NCBI GenBank assembly: GCA_017617335.1
Contig: JAFZWK010000072.1
Coordinates: forward strand, 1 to 64,000
DNA length: 64,000 nt
Source of the DNA: Bacteroidaceae bacterium
Lineage (GTDB): Bacteria; Bacteroidota; Bacteroidia; Bacteroidales; Bacteroidaceae
Direction: 5' to 3'
In this document: positions 18,981 to 27,193 of the stretch, piece after piece
Layout: each line of letters opens with the position of its first letter
Numbering within the stretch: the first letter of the stretch is position 1
Notes under the pieces: model-generated
Database searches by the model: none
Seen by the model: the letters and a program-made list of their open reading frames with translations, nothing else
What the model was told of the DNA's origin: nothing
Program-made: the position numbers and the translations under genes

Positions 18981-20021
18981 ATGATACAATTCCAGTGCGA
19001 TTACAACGAAGGATGCGCCCCTGAGATCCTAAAGCGTCTTGCTGAAACCAATCTCGAGCAGAACGAAGGATACGGAATGGATGCTCATTGCAATCATGCC
19101 CGCCAGCTTATCCTGCAGGCTTGCAAACTCACAGCCCAAAAGGCCGACGTTCACTTTTTGGTAGGAGGCACACAAGCCAATGCTACCGTCATCTCTTCCA
19201 TCCTCAAAGCTCATCAGGGGGTTGTAGCAGCTCATACAGGCCATATTGCCGTTCACGAAACGGGAGCCATCGAGCATTCTGGCCATAAAGTGATTGCTCT
19301 GCATGCCCACAACGGTCTCATCACAGCCCAACAAGTACGCCAAGTCCTCCATTCCCATTTCAGTCAGGATGAACCTGAGCACATGGTCCAACCAGGTATG
19401 GTTTATATCAGTTATCCCAGCGAGTACGGCACGCTCTATTCACGTCAGGAACTCCTTGACATCCGCAAGGTTTGCTCTGACTACCAGATTCCGCTCTTCG
19501 TTGATGGTGCACGTCTGGGATACGGTCTCGCCAGCTACCAGAGCGACATCACCCTACCCCAACTGGCCCACATCGCTGACGTCTTCTATATTGGAGGCAC
19601 CAAGCAAGGTGCTCTCTTTGGCGAAGCTATCGTCATCACCAACGATGCCTTCAAACGCGATTTTCGCTACCACATAAAACAAGGTGGAGGCATGTTGGCA
19701 AAGGGTCGTCTATTGGGCATACAATTCGAGGAACTCATGCAGAATGATCTCTATCTGCGTCTTGCCCGTCATGCTAATGAACAGGCTCTCCGCATCCGTG
19801 ATGCCTTGATCAGAAAAGGATATCCTCAGGCAGTCCCCAGCCCTACCAACCAGCAATTCTTCACCCTGCCCAACGATCACATCCAGCGTCTTCAGCAGCA
19901 ATTCATTATCAGCGTCTGGGAACCCGTCGATGACTCCCACACCACCGTCCGTTTCTGCACCAGCTGGGCTACCCAGCCTCACAATGTTGAACTGCTTATC
20001 CAAGCGATAGAGAGGTTGTAA
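18981..20021 (+). CDS. Threonine aldolase-like PLP enzyme (beta-eliminating lyase family)
   Basis: A 346-residue fold-type I PLP enzyme of the low-specificity L-threonine aldolase family, which splits L-threonine or L-allo-threonine into glycine and acetaldehyde. Visible landmarks are the N-terminal FQCDYNEGC, FLVGGTQANATV near residue 60, HETGAIEHSGHK near 90, VDGARLGYG near 185 and the PLP lysine in YIGGTKQGALFGEA near 215. A tyrosine phenol-lyase or other aldolase is less likely given length and motifs. The ATG at 18981 is chosen because the family N-terminus starts there. It is not linked to the Tdh/Kbl pair but gives the cell a second route from threonine to glycine. Confidence 0.82.
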   Translation: MIQFQCDYNEGCAPEILKRLAETNLEQNEGYGMDAHCNHARQLILQACKLTAQKADVHFLVGGTQANATVISSILKAHQGVVAAHTGHIAVHETGAIEHSGHKVIALHAHNGLITAQQVRQVLHSHFSQDEPEHMVQPGMVYISYPSEYGTLYSRQELLDIRKVCSDYQIPLFVDGARLGYGLASYQSDITLPQLAHIADVFYIGGTKQGALFGEAIVITNDAFKRDFRYHIKQGGGMLAKGRLLGIQFEELMQNDLYLRLARHANEQALRIRDALIRKGYPQAVPSPTNQQFFTLPNDHIQRLQQQFIISVWEPVDDSHTTVRFCTSWATQPHNVELLIQAIERL

Positions 20022-20196
20022 TCCTCCCACCCTCTCTCATGCTGAAACCAATCAGGCTCTCATTTACGCCTCTTACATATCCCATCCTTTTTTTTCAAGC
20101 TCAAGACATTATAAACGTCCAAGATAAAAAGATATTCCTGATGTAACAGAATAAATATTTTAGTTATAAATACTTTCTGAAGAACTTAAACATGAA

Positions 20197-22318
20197 ATGA
20201 TGAGAAAAGGTATATTTGCCAGTCTGGTGTTACTGATGTGCCAATCTATAATGGCTGAGGGAGATTTCGTGCTGAGAATAAATAACGGAGAGATTGAGCG
20301 TACTATAACATGCTTCGAAGGGCATGTGGAGGGAACGGAGTACAGACTCAAGGATTCGGGTAGTTTCATAAAACCATCCAAAGAATTTTCCTTTCTGGCA
20401 AACGACACGCAATATTCAGGACAGAGCAATTGGACTGATTTTCAAGTGAGAGACACCACCACGACAACTGGAGGTCAGGGACAAATTTTATCCTTTCTGA
20501 ACCAGGAAAAGACACTTGGTGTGGAACTCTCCTACCTGACATTCCCTGGTTTGCCTTTGGTGAGTAAAAAACTGACGGTAAAGAATCTGGGGCAGGACGA
20601 CGTGAAGCTGGAAGGAGTGAGCGTAGAGAATCTGACACTGATGCAGAATCCCATCAATTCTTGGGTAATGGGGAAATACGGAAGATACCAGAACTTGGGC
20701 TCCTTCTGCGGCGGATGGGACGATCCGCTTGTCATTGTCCACGCTAATGAGCATGGATACGGAATGGCTGTGGGGAACGAGGCAGTAGGCATCGTGAAGC
20801 GCACGGAAGTCTTTCAAGACGGCCAAACGATGGAGGCGGGCGTCACCAAGCCCGAATCCCCCTACCCCTTTCGCCGCTGGCTGAAGAAGGGACAGCAATG
20901 GAGTAGCGAGCCGGTTTTCACCGCTATCTATGGGAACTGGGACTTCGACCCTCAGCACATCGTGAACACCGCTGTACAGAAATACGTAAGACTCCACATG
21001 GGAGTTCGTATCGAGCAAATCGAGCATAAACCGATGTTCGTGTACAACACATGGATTCCCTTTACTCATAACATCAACGACGAACTTGTGAAGCAGCTGG
21101 CCAAGGCTGCCGCCGAATGTGGTGTCCAAGAATTCATCATCGACGACGGCTGGCAGATGGGACACGGAAGTTCCGATATGAAAGGGGAAAAAAACAGTGA
21201 ACGACTGGGCAGTGGATACTGTAAAGTTCAAGGGCGGACTAAAGCCTACTTTTGACTACATCAAGTCGCTGGGCATGAAACCTGGATTGTGGATAAGCCT
21301 GGCACGAATCGACGCTAACAGCGAAGTGGTGAAAGACAAACCTCAATGGATTATCCGCGACAGAAATGGAGACATCTCAGACCTGCATACCTCTAGTTCA
21401 AACAACCGTACAGCCTGCATGGGAACAGACTGGTACGACTACATCCGTGATGTGACACTTCATTTCGTGAACGATTACGGGCTGAGCTACCTGAAATTGG
21501 ACCTCGCCATTGTAACAAGCGCCTACGTATATGATACGGAACACACGGGATGCTACGCCACAGACCATCCTTACCACCGCGACCATGAAGAGTCATACGA
21601 TGTCATCTATAGTCGTGCCATGCAACTCTTCGACGAGTTACACGAGAAAGCCCCCAATTTGTTTATCGACTGCACCTTCGAGACGGCAGGAAAGATTCAT
21701 CTGATGGACTATGGAATCGCCAAGCATGCCGATGGGAACTGGCTCAGTAACGTTGGGGGATGGGCTCAGAGTGCCAATCTACGCGTTCGCAACTTGGCAT
21801 GGGGCAGATCGCCTGCACTACCTGCAACATCGCTCGTTATTGGTAATCTGACGATGGATAGCGAAAATCATATCCTAGCATTGAAATCGCTAGCAGGAAC
21901 GTTGCCTATCATGCTGGGCGATCCCAGAAAGTTGAGTAGCGAGGAAAGAAAAGAATTCCGCCGCTGGACAGACTGGCTGAAGGAACTGGAGAAACAACAC
22001 GGTTTTATGTCTTTCCGCCAGGATCTGCCTGGTTTCGGAGAACCTGCCACAGGCTTCTGGGATGGTTTTGCCCGCATCAATGTGGACACGCAAAGCGGAG
22101 GCATCATAGGTGTGTTTCGCGAGAATGCAGCAGAGCTCTCGCGAACAGTAACCGTACACGACCTGAACCCCGATGCCAAATATGACATTCTCTGCGGTCC
22201 CGATAGAAAGAAAGTCGCCACACTCACTGGCAAGGAGCTGGAAGAAAAAGGCTTCTGCGTCCAACTGGAGAAACGAAGGGACGGAAAACTCTACGAGATA
22301 ACAAGAGTGGATAACTGA
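20197..22318 (+). pseudogene. Clan GH-D alpha-galactosidase-like gene broken by a +1 frameshift
   Basis: Two overlapping frames together encode one secreted glycosidase of about 706 residues. The first frame (20197-21255) has the signal peptide, the beta-sandwich domain and the start of the barrel (EFIIDDGWQMG near residue 318). The second carries on from about 21197 with the expected NDWAVDTVKFKGGLKP, GMKPGLWISLAR, the nucleophile strand YLKLDLAI and FIDCTFETAGK. The switch point is the run GGGGAAAAAAAC at 21184-21195: removing one base rejoins the frames as KGKKTVNDWAVD. The shift needed is +1, so the run does not act as a -1 slippery heptamer. Either a sequencing/assembly indel or a genuine inactivation explains it. 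Without repair the first product stops after 352 residues and lacks the nucleophile. Confidence 0.8.
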
Positions 22319-22334
22319 CTCCTGAACCATAGAG

Positions 22335-22432
22335 TTACTTGTAGCGATTGCAAAGTCGACGCGTGGCAATCAAGGTTTCAACACGTCGATTTTACAATTC
22401 TCACGTGTGGGATTTGAGGTTTCAACGTGTTG
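22335..22432. repeat. Phased palindrome array B (22-bp period)
   Basis: Sites begin at 22357 (CGACGCGTGG), 22379 (CAACACGTCG), 22401 (TCACGTGTGG) and 22423 (CAACGTGTTG), each exactly 22 bp apart, with a weak one at 22335. The ACNNGT core is kept in all. The array fills the gap between two convergent genes, so it is not a promoter element of either. Confidence 0.75.
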
Positions 22433-22462
22433 AGTTCGGAAGTTTATACTCCAAGGAAAATG

Positions 22463-23416
22463 CTATCCTGGTCGCTTATAGGAGAATGAACAGTGGGCAC
22501 CATCGTTGTCCTGAGCGTTGAGAGTCCACTGGAGAGGTCTCTCCTCTCCTTCTTTCAAGGGATAGTTGAAGAAATATTCGCTCTGATGGATGGTGGCTAC
22601 AGCATGATCCTCGCTAAGGCGGAGCTGAACATACCCTATGTCTCCCCAATAACCTGTCGATGGTAAACACATGGTGCGCAGGATACCACGCTTCCCCCAT
22701 TGAAATACAGTGCTATCCGTGCGCCAACGATGCTCGTGGCCAAAAAGATAGCCACAACAAGAGGGACAGTCGCGCAGAACAGGCAGCACCTTTGTCTCCT
22801 CGATAGAGTGGTGAGAAGCAACAAAGACAGGTTTCTTATAGTTGCGCAGAGTATCACGAAGCCAATCCATCTGCTCTTGGTTGATAGAACCAGGCGTGAT
22901 CCACTTCCCCAAGTCAGGGGATTCCTGCAAAGAGTCGAGCACGATAAAGTCAGCCCGAGGGGTCTCAACAACGAAAACCATACGGTCGAAAAGGCGCGTG
23001 GTTACAGCCTTTTCAGGGAACACACGGGCGAAGTTCTCCCTACGGTCATGATTCCCCATTCCCAACGTGACCTTGATGCCAGCTTCTTCCAAAGGTGCCA
23101 GCACCTGACGGGCACATTCATAATCCTCGAGATGCCCATACAGGTTCGCCAAGTCGCCCAGTCCGATCACATTGCGCGGCAGGGGCTTCATAGACAAAAC
23201 CTCGTTCACCACGCGTGTCAGATAGCCTGGCGTGTGGCTATTGGGCAAGACGTGCATATCGCTGATCAGGATGACAAAATTTTCATCAAACTTGCCAGAG
23301 ACCTTCTTCCGCCTCTTGGGACTCATCATATTGGCCAGAGGAGAGGCGTTCATACTCAGCATGGAGCCCTGCAAACCGATAGCGGCCAAGCCGCCAAGGA
23401 AAGTTCGTCGATTCAT
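22463..23416 (-). CDS. Exported calcineurin-like metallophosphoesterase
   Basis: A 317-residue phosphoesterase with a twin-arginine-like signal (MNRRTFLGGLAAIGLQG). The full set of metal ligands is visible: SDMH near residue 53, GLGDLAN near 84, GNHDRRE near 120, ASHHS near 190 and GHEHRW near 222. This motif set is typical of purple acid/calcineurin-like phosphatases acting on phosphomonoesters or diesters; the substrate is not evident. It is the last gene of a minus-strand run after the sugar isomerase (109-bp gap), suggesting a role in handling exported or phosphorylated sugars, though this is inference. Confidence 0.78.
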   Translation of the reverse strand: MNRRTFLGGLAAIGLQGSMLSMNASPLANMMSPKRRKKVSGKFDENFVILISDMHVLPNSHTPGYLTRVVNEVLSMKPLPRNVIGLGDLANLYGHLEDYECARQVLAPLEEAGIKVTLGMGNHDRRENFARVFPEKAVTTRLFDRMVFVVETPRADFIVLDSLQESPDLGKWITPGSINQEQMDWLRDTLRNYKKPVFVASHHSIEETKVLPVLRDCPSCCGYLFGHEHRWRTDSTVFQWGKRGILRTMCLPSTGYWGDIGYVQLRLSEDHAVATIHQSEYFFNYPLKEGEERPLQWTLNAQDNDGAHCSFSYKRPG

Positions 23417-23525
23417 GATACCTTGATATCTAAATAGTTGTCGATCCGTTTCGCCTCACACTCGTCCCTCGCCCCTCTCTTCAAGAATCTTGAAGAAAGG
23501 CAGCTGAGACGAGTAGAGTTTACCG

Positions 23526-24377
23526 CTACTTGAGTACTTCGTCAGAAATACGATCGAAATACTGGAGACACTTGCGGATATCTGGAACCGAGTTCATCCA
23601 GTTTGCCTCATATTCCACAGCAAGGTAGCCCTTGAACTTCGTGTCGCGCAGATAGTTCAGGATGGGCTTCAGCTTGAGACAACCTGTACCCCAGATGACA
23701 TCAGTCTGCTCTGCCTCGCCCTCACGTTTGGCCGCGATGTCCTTAAAGTGGAAAGTGATAAGACGATCGCCCAGCTTGCGCAGACACTCCATTTCATCCA
23801 ATCCCTGACGATTCCAATGACCGATGTCGGCACAACTGCCTATCCCCTTGGCACGCCCCTGGATGTATTGCAACAATGCATCAGGATTCCAATAAGTAGA
23901 AGGGCGAGGATGATTGTGAACAGCTACCTTGATGCCATACTTCTTGGAGAGTGCCTCTACGTGATTCCACAACTTAGGATCCGGCTCGCAGGTCACGTAG
24001 TCCATCTTCATTGCCTTGGCCATCTGAAAGAATTTCGTCCAATCCTCCTCTTTATCAGAGCCATAAACTCCTGAGCCTACGATCTTCACTTCTCGACGTG
24101 ATGCCTCACCTTTGATCTGTTTCAACGTCTGTGCATCCAACTCAGGTCCGAAAGAAAGGTCGCCATATCCTTCTCCCAACTTGTGACCTGGATAGACTTC
24201 GATGTACTTGATACCCAATTCCTGGCACTTGTCGAGAGCCTCCATCAAGGTAAACATGTGGAAAGTATAGGACTGCATGGCTATCTTCCATCCTGCCTTC
24301 TCAGCCTTCGTCTTGGCTTGCAACCCTGTGCTGACTAATATCATCAGGCCACAGAGTAAAAATAATTTCTTCAGCAT
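23526..24377 (-). CDS. Secreted sugar phosphate isomerase/epimerase (xylose isomerase-like TIM barrel)
   Basis: A 283-residue AP endonuclease 2/xylose isomerase-like barrel with a signal peptide (MLKKLFLLCGLMILVSTGLQA). Metal-binding landmarks are IEVYPG near residue 60, KVAVHNHPRPS near 150, GSCADIGHWNRQG near 180, ITFHFKDI near 210 and LAVEYEANW near 258. Signal-bearing members occur in Bacteroidales beside Gfo/Idh/MocA oxidoreductases, exactly as here. It probably acts on keto-sugars or inositol-like compounds in the periplasm. It is 25 bp downstream of the oxidoreductase gene and likely cotranscribed with it. Confidence 0.8.
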   Translation of the reverse strand: MLKKLFLLCGLMILVSTGLQAKTKAEKAGWKIAMQSYTFHMFTLMEALDKCQELGIKYIEVYPGHKLGEGYGDLSFGPELDAQTLKQIKGEASRREVKIVGSGVYGSDKEEDWTKFFQMAKAMKMDYVTCEPDPKLWNHVEALSKKYGIKVAVHNHPRPSTYWNPDALLQYIQGRAKGIGSCADIGHWNRQGLDEMECLRKLGDRLITFHFKDIAAKREGEAEQTDVIWGTGCLKLKPILNYLRDTKFKGYLAVEYEANWMNSVPDIRKCLQYFDRISDEVLK

Positions 24378-24402
24378 AAATAATAATTAGGTTAGTGGGT
24401 GA

Positions 24403-25923
24403 TTAATCTTTTGGCATATCAGGCAACGTGAAGCCGTTGTGATAGGTATGTTTGATCCATTCCTCTGCCATCTCAACAGCATTGAAATCTGCAAAGCGGC
24501 GGTCGAAAGTCGGATTACCATCTGTCACGCTGAATGCATCGTAGTTCACAATCTTTATCTTATCGTTCGCAGAGATATTAGTGAAGCGCATGTTCTCACC
24601 GTCCCATTGCAGCTTCCTGTGGAGGCCATAAAGTCCAGCCAGACGAACGGCTATCACACCCATGTCCACCATTTCCGTGAAGGGACCTGAGAATTGGAAG
24701 TTAGAAGAGGCTTCTACGCGATTCTCTGGACTTTCCTTACAGGCACGAATCCAATCCTGCTCGTGAGCGTTGGTGTCCCAGATATTGCCCGTTCCGCCAG
24801 GCACTCGGCGCAAGGTGGGAGTCGGCTCTTTCCAGCCCTCCATCCTCTTCTTAGGCAGCAAGGTCGGATCCATTCCATAGCAACCTGTCAGGATCTTTCC
24901 CTTTGTACCAATGAAGAGCAATCCTCCGTTCTCGTCACCCATCATATCACCATCCTCCAACTCGTCTGGACGAGGAGGCATCAGGCCGCCATCGTACCAA
25001 GTTACCTTTACCTCAGGCATCTTTACCTTGCCCTTAGGAGCACGAGCCGGGAAGGTATAGGTAATCATCTCAGCGTATGGAGGCGAATAGAGGTTGCTCA
25101 AGGTGGAACTGGCAATCACGTCAGTGGGATAACCCAGATTGAGAGCCCAGCACACAGGGTCCATGATGTGGCAAGCCATATCGCCCAACGCACCTGTTCC
25201 GAAATCGTACCATCCACGCCAGTTCCAGGGAAGGTAAACGGGATTGTAGGGACGCTTCTCGGCAGGACCTAACCAGAGATCCCAAGCCAGCGTGTCAGGC
25301 ACAGGAACTTCTTCGGTAGGCAGATTCAAACCTTGAGGCCAAATGGGACGATCCGTCCAGCAATGAACCTCCTTCACCTCACCAATCACGCCTGACCAGA
25401 TCCATTCCGATATACGACGGCACCAGTCAAAAGAATTACCCTGATTACCCATTTGGGTTGCCACCTTGTATTTCTTTGCCAATTTGGCAAGCAAACGGGA
25501 CTCATAGACTGAGTGGGTCAAAGGTTTCTGGCAATAGACATGCTTACCCAGCGTCATCGCATGGGCTGTCACACCTGCATGGGTATGATCAGGAGTAGCC
25601 ACCATAATGGCATCGATCTCCTTACCCATCTGGTCGAACATCACGCGCCAATCCTTGAATTTGCGGGCATTGGGATAGTCCTTGAAGGTTTTGTCGGCAT
25701 ATCTCCAATCAACATCACAAAGAGCCACGATATTCTCTGTGGCCATGTTATGGAGATTACGTCTTCCCACACCGCCGATACCTACTCCGGCAATGTTCAG
25801 TTTATCACTTGGGGGCACGTGGCCAAAGCGTCGTCCCAGTATCGTGTTAGGTACGATCATCATGCCCAATGTGGCAGCCCCCGTTGTCTTGATGAAACTC
25901 CGTCTTGATATGTTCTCACTCAT
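24403..25923 (-). CDS. Tat-exported Gfo/Idh/MocA-family oxidoreductase
   Basis: A 506-residue NAD(P)-dependent sugar oxidoreductase. A twin-arginine signal (RRSFIKTTGAATLGMMIVP) implies folding with cofactor in the cytoplasm before export. The nucleotide-binding motif GVGIGGVGRRN lies near residue 45, VATPDHTH near 105, the conserved EKP-type segment appears as CQKPLTHS near 128, and CHIMDPVCWALNLG near 250 belongs to the substrate domain. Length is above average because of an expanded C-terminal domain, typical of the Bacteroidetes/Planctomycetes subgroup. It probably oxidises a glycoside or polyol together with the downstream isomerase. The start at 25923 is chosen because the Tat signal begins there. 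Confidence 0.85.
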   Translation of the reverse strand: MSENISRRSFIKTTGAATLGMMIVPNTILGRRFGHVPPSDKLNIAGVGIGGVGRRNLHNMATENIVALCDVDWRYADKTFKDYPNARKFKDWRVMFDQMGKEIDAIMVATPDHTHAGVTAHAMTLGKHVYCQKPLTHSVYESRLLAKLAKKYKVATQMGNQGNSFDWCRRISEWIWSGVIGEVKEVHCWTDRPIWPQGLNLPTEEVPVPDTLAWDLWLGPAEKRPYNPVYLPWNWRGWYDFGTGALGDMACHIMDPVCWALNLGYPTDVIASSTLSNLYSPPYAEMITYTFPARAPKGKVKMPEVKVTWYDGGLMPPRPDELEDGDMMGDENGGLLFIGTKGKILTGCYGMDPTLLPKKRMEGWKEPTPTLRRVPGGTGNIWDTNAHEQDWIRACKESPENRVEASSNFQFSGPFTEMVDMGVIAVRLAGLYGLHRKLQWDGENMRFTNISANDKIKIVNYDAFSVTDGNPTFDRRFADFNAVEMAEEWIKHTYHNGFTLPDMPKD

Positions 25924-25957
25924 AGCGTATTTGTGTTTAATATGGTTTTTTTCATGC

Positions 25958-25989
25958 CAAAAATAAACATTTTTCACCAAAGAGACAAA
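25958..25989 (-). promoter_or_regulatory. sigma-ABfr promoter of the oxidoreductase-isomerase operon
   Basis: On the minus strand TTTG (25986-25989) and TATTTTTG (25958-25965) are 20 bp apart, a full match to the Bacteroidetes promoter. It lies 35 bp before the ATG at 25923. Confidence 0.65.
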
Positions 25990-26027
25990 TTTTGGAGAGA
26001 AGAATTACAAGATAAATGAATTATCAT

Positions 26028-26035
26028 TAACTTTG
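26028..26035 (+). promoter_or_regulatory. -7 box of small lipoprotein gene
   Basis: TAACTTTG matches the consensus, 30 bp before ATG 26065. No -33 TTTG at proper spacing. Confidence 0.4.
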
Positions 26036-26064
26036 TAATCAAATCTGCAAATGTTTTGTCCACA

Positions 26065-26520
26065 ATGATGAATTCTAAAATGCGTCTTGTTCGTTTATCA
26101 TTCATAGCGATGCTTGCAATCGGCCTATCCTCCTGCTCAGGAAATGGCGACACGAAAAAAGAGCATTCTGAGAAAGAAAACACGACAGAGGAAAGTACCT
26201 TGGGAACCATCATTGCCAATATGCAATCCCAACTTCCCATCAACTGTGGAGACGGACTCTTCCTGAACGCGATAGAGCAAACAGGAGATCAGGTCAGGTT
26301 TGTGTGTTCGATAGATGGCAATCAAATTGATTTCAGCGCCTTTGCCTCAGCAATGCAGATGAATCAGGAATCCTTCCTCTCCACGATGCGTTCAACTGAC
26401 GAATCCATCGATCTTCTCTGCCTCGCCATCAAGGGAACAGGAAAGGAACTCGTATTCCGTTTCAGAAACACATCAGAACCCACGTACTTCGATTTGACGT
26501 ACCCCAGCGCGAAACTGTAG
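26065..26520 (+). CDS. Small lipoprotein of unknown function
   Basis: About 151 residues. A lipoprotein signal ends in LSSCSGN (lipobox cysteine near residue 28), then a charged, Lys/Glu/Thr-rich linker, then a compact domain of about 100 residues (from IIANMQSQLPINCGDGLF). I do not recognise the family. It is the first of a plus-strand series leading into DUF1294 and clpS. The start could also be ATG 26068 or 26080; all give a workable signal peptide. Confidence 0.65.
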   Translation: MMNSKMRLVRLSFIAMLAIGLSSCSGNGDTKKEHSEKENTTEESTLGTIIANMQSQLPINCGDGLFLNAIEQTGDQVRFVCSIDGNQIDFSAFASAMQMNQESFLSTMRSTDESIDLLCLAIKGTGKELVFRFRNTSEPTYFDLTYPSAKL

Positions 26521-26585
26521 CCGTCCTTCTGGGACTGATAATTTCAATACAACGATTATTCATTTAGAAAAAAAACTGAACGAAA

Positions 26586-26852
26586 ATGACTAAAGTATTT
26601 CTTATCTACCTGATAGCAATCAACGTAATAACTTTCATAGTTTACGGAATAGATAAATGGAAAGCCAAGAACGACATGTGGCGCATCCCTGAATCAACCC
26701 TGCTGGTTATGGCGGCCTTAGGTGGCAGCATAGGTGCTTGGATGGCAATCCAAACTTTCCGCCATAAAACACAGCACTGGAAATTCAACATCGGAGTACC
26801 TGTCATCCTGCTTCTTCAGATAGCATTCGTTTTCTGGATGCTATCAAAATAA
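26586..26852 (+). CDS. DUF1294 small membrane protein
   Basis: An 88-residue inner membrane protein with three hydrophobic segments: FLIYLIAINVITFIVYG, LLVMAALGGSIGAWMAI and VPVILLLQIAFVFWML. Family hallmarks are YGIDKWKAK near residue 20, RIPESTLL near 33 and the GG-IGAW-R-KT-H-K stretch at 45-65. Function of the family is unknown. It lies 32 bp upstream of clpS and may be part of that operon. Confidence 0.82.
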   Translation: MTKVFLIYLIAINVITFIVYGIDKWKAKNDMWRIPESTLLVMAALGGSIGAWMAIQTFRHKTQHWKFNIGVPVILLLQIAFVFWMLSK

Positions 26853-26884
26853 GATGCGATTCTTGTCTCTAACCCAAAAAGAAA

Positions 26885-27193
26885 ATGGAGAAACAACAAA
26901 CCAAAATAAAGGAACGCACGCGAGTAAGACTGGAAGAGCCACGCCGCTTTCGCGTCATCCTGCACAACGATGACTTCACCACAATGGACTTCGTGGTGAT
27001 GATCCTGAAGAACGTTTTCTTCAAGGATGCAGGAGAGGCAGAAAGGCTGATGATGGAGGTACACAAGAAAGGACAGGCTGTAGCAGGTATCTATCCAAAA
27101 GACATTGCGATGAGCAAGATGCAGAAAGCTACCCGCATGGCTCGAGAATCAAACTTTCCATTAAGACTAACATGTGAACCTGAAGAGCTATGA
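26885..27193 (+). CDS. clpS: ATP-dependent Clp protease adaptor ClpS
   Basis: A 102-residue adaptor that delivers N-degron substrates to ClpAP. The conserved HNDDFTTMDFVV motif (near residue 29) forms the N-end residue pocket, and VHKKGQAVAGIY (near 60) contains the conserved histidine/glycine face. The unstructured N-terminus needed to engage ClpA is present and basic. Its stop codon overlaps the start of clpA (ATGATG at 27190), indicating coupled translation. Confidence 0.95.
   Translation: MEKQQTKIKERTRVRLEEPRRFRVILHNDDFTTMDFVVMILKNVFFKDAGEAERLMMEVHKKGQAVAGIYPKDIAMSKMQKATRMARESNFPLRLTCEPEEL

Noticed and set aside
21184..21195. Programmed -1 frameshift at A AAA AAC
   Set aside because: The frame needed downstream is +1 relative to the first frame, not -1, so the slippery heptamer cannot join the two halves.
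12439..22318. A polysaccharide utilisation locus
   Set aside because: Three clan GH-D genes are near each other, but there is no SusC/SusD pair, and they are interleaved with unrelated housekeeping genes on both strands.
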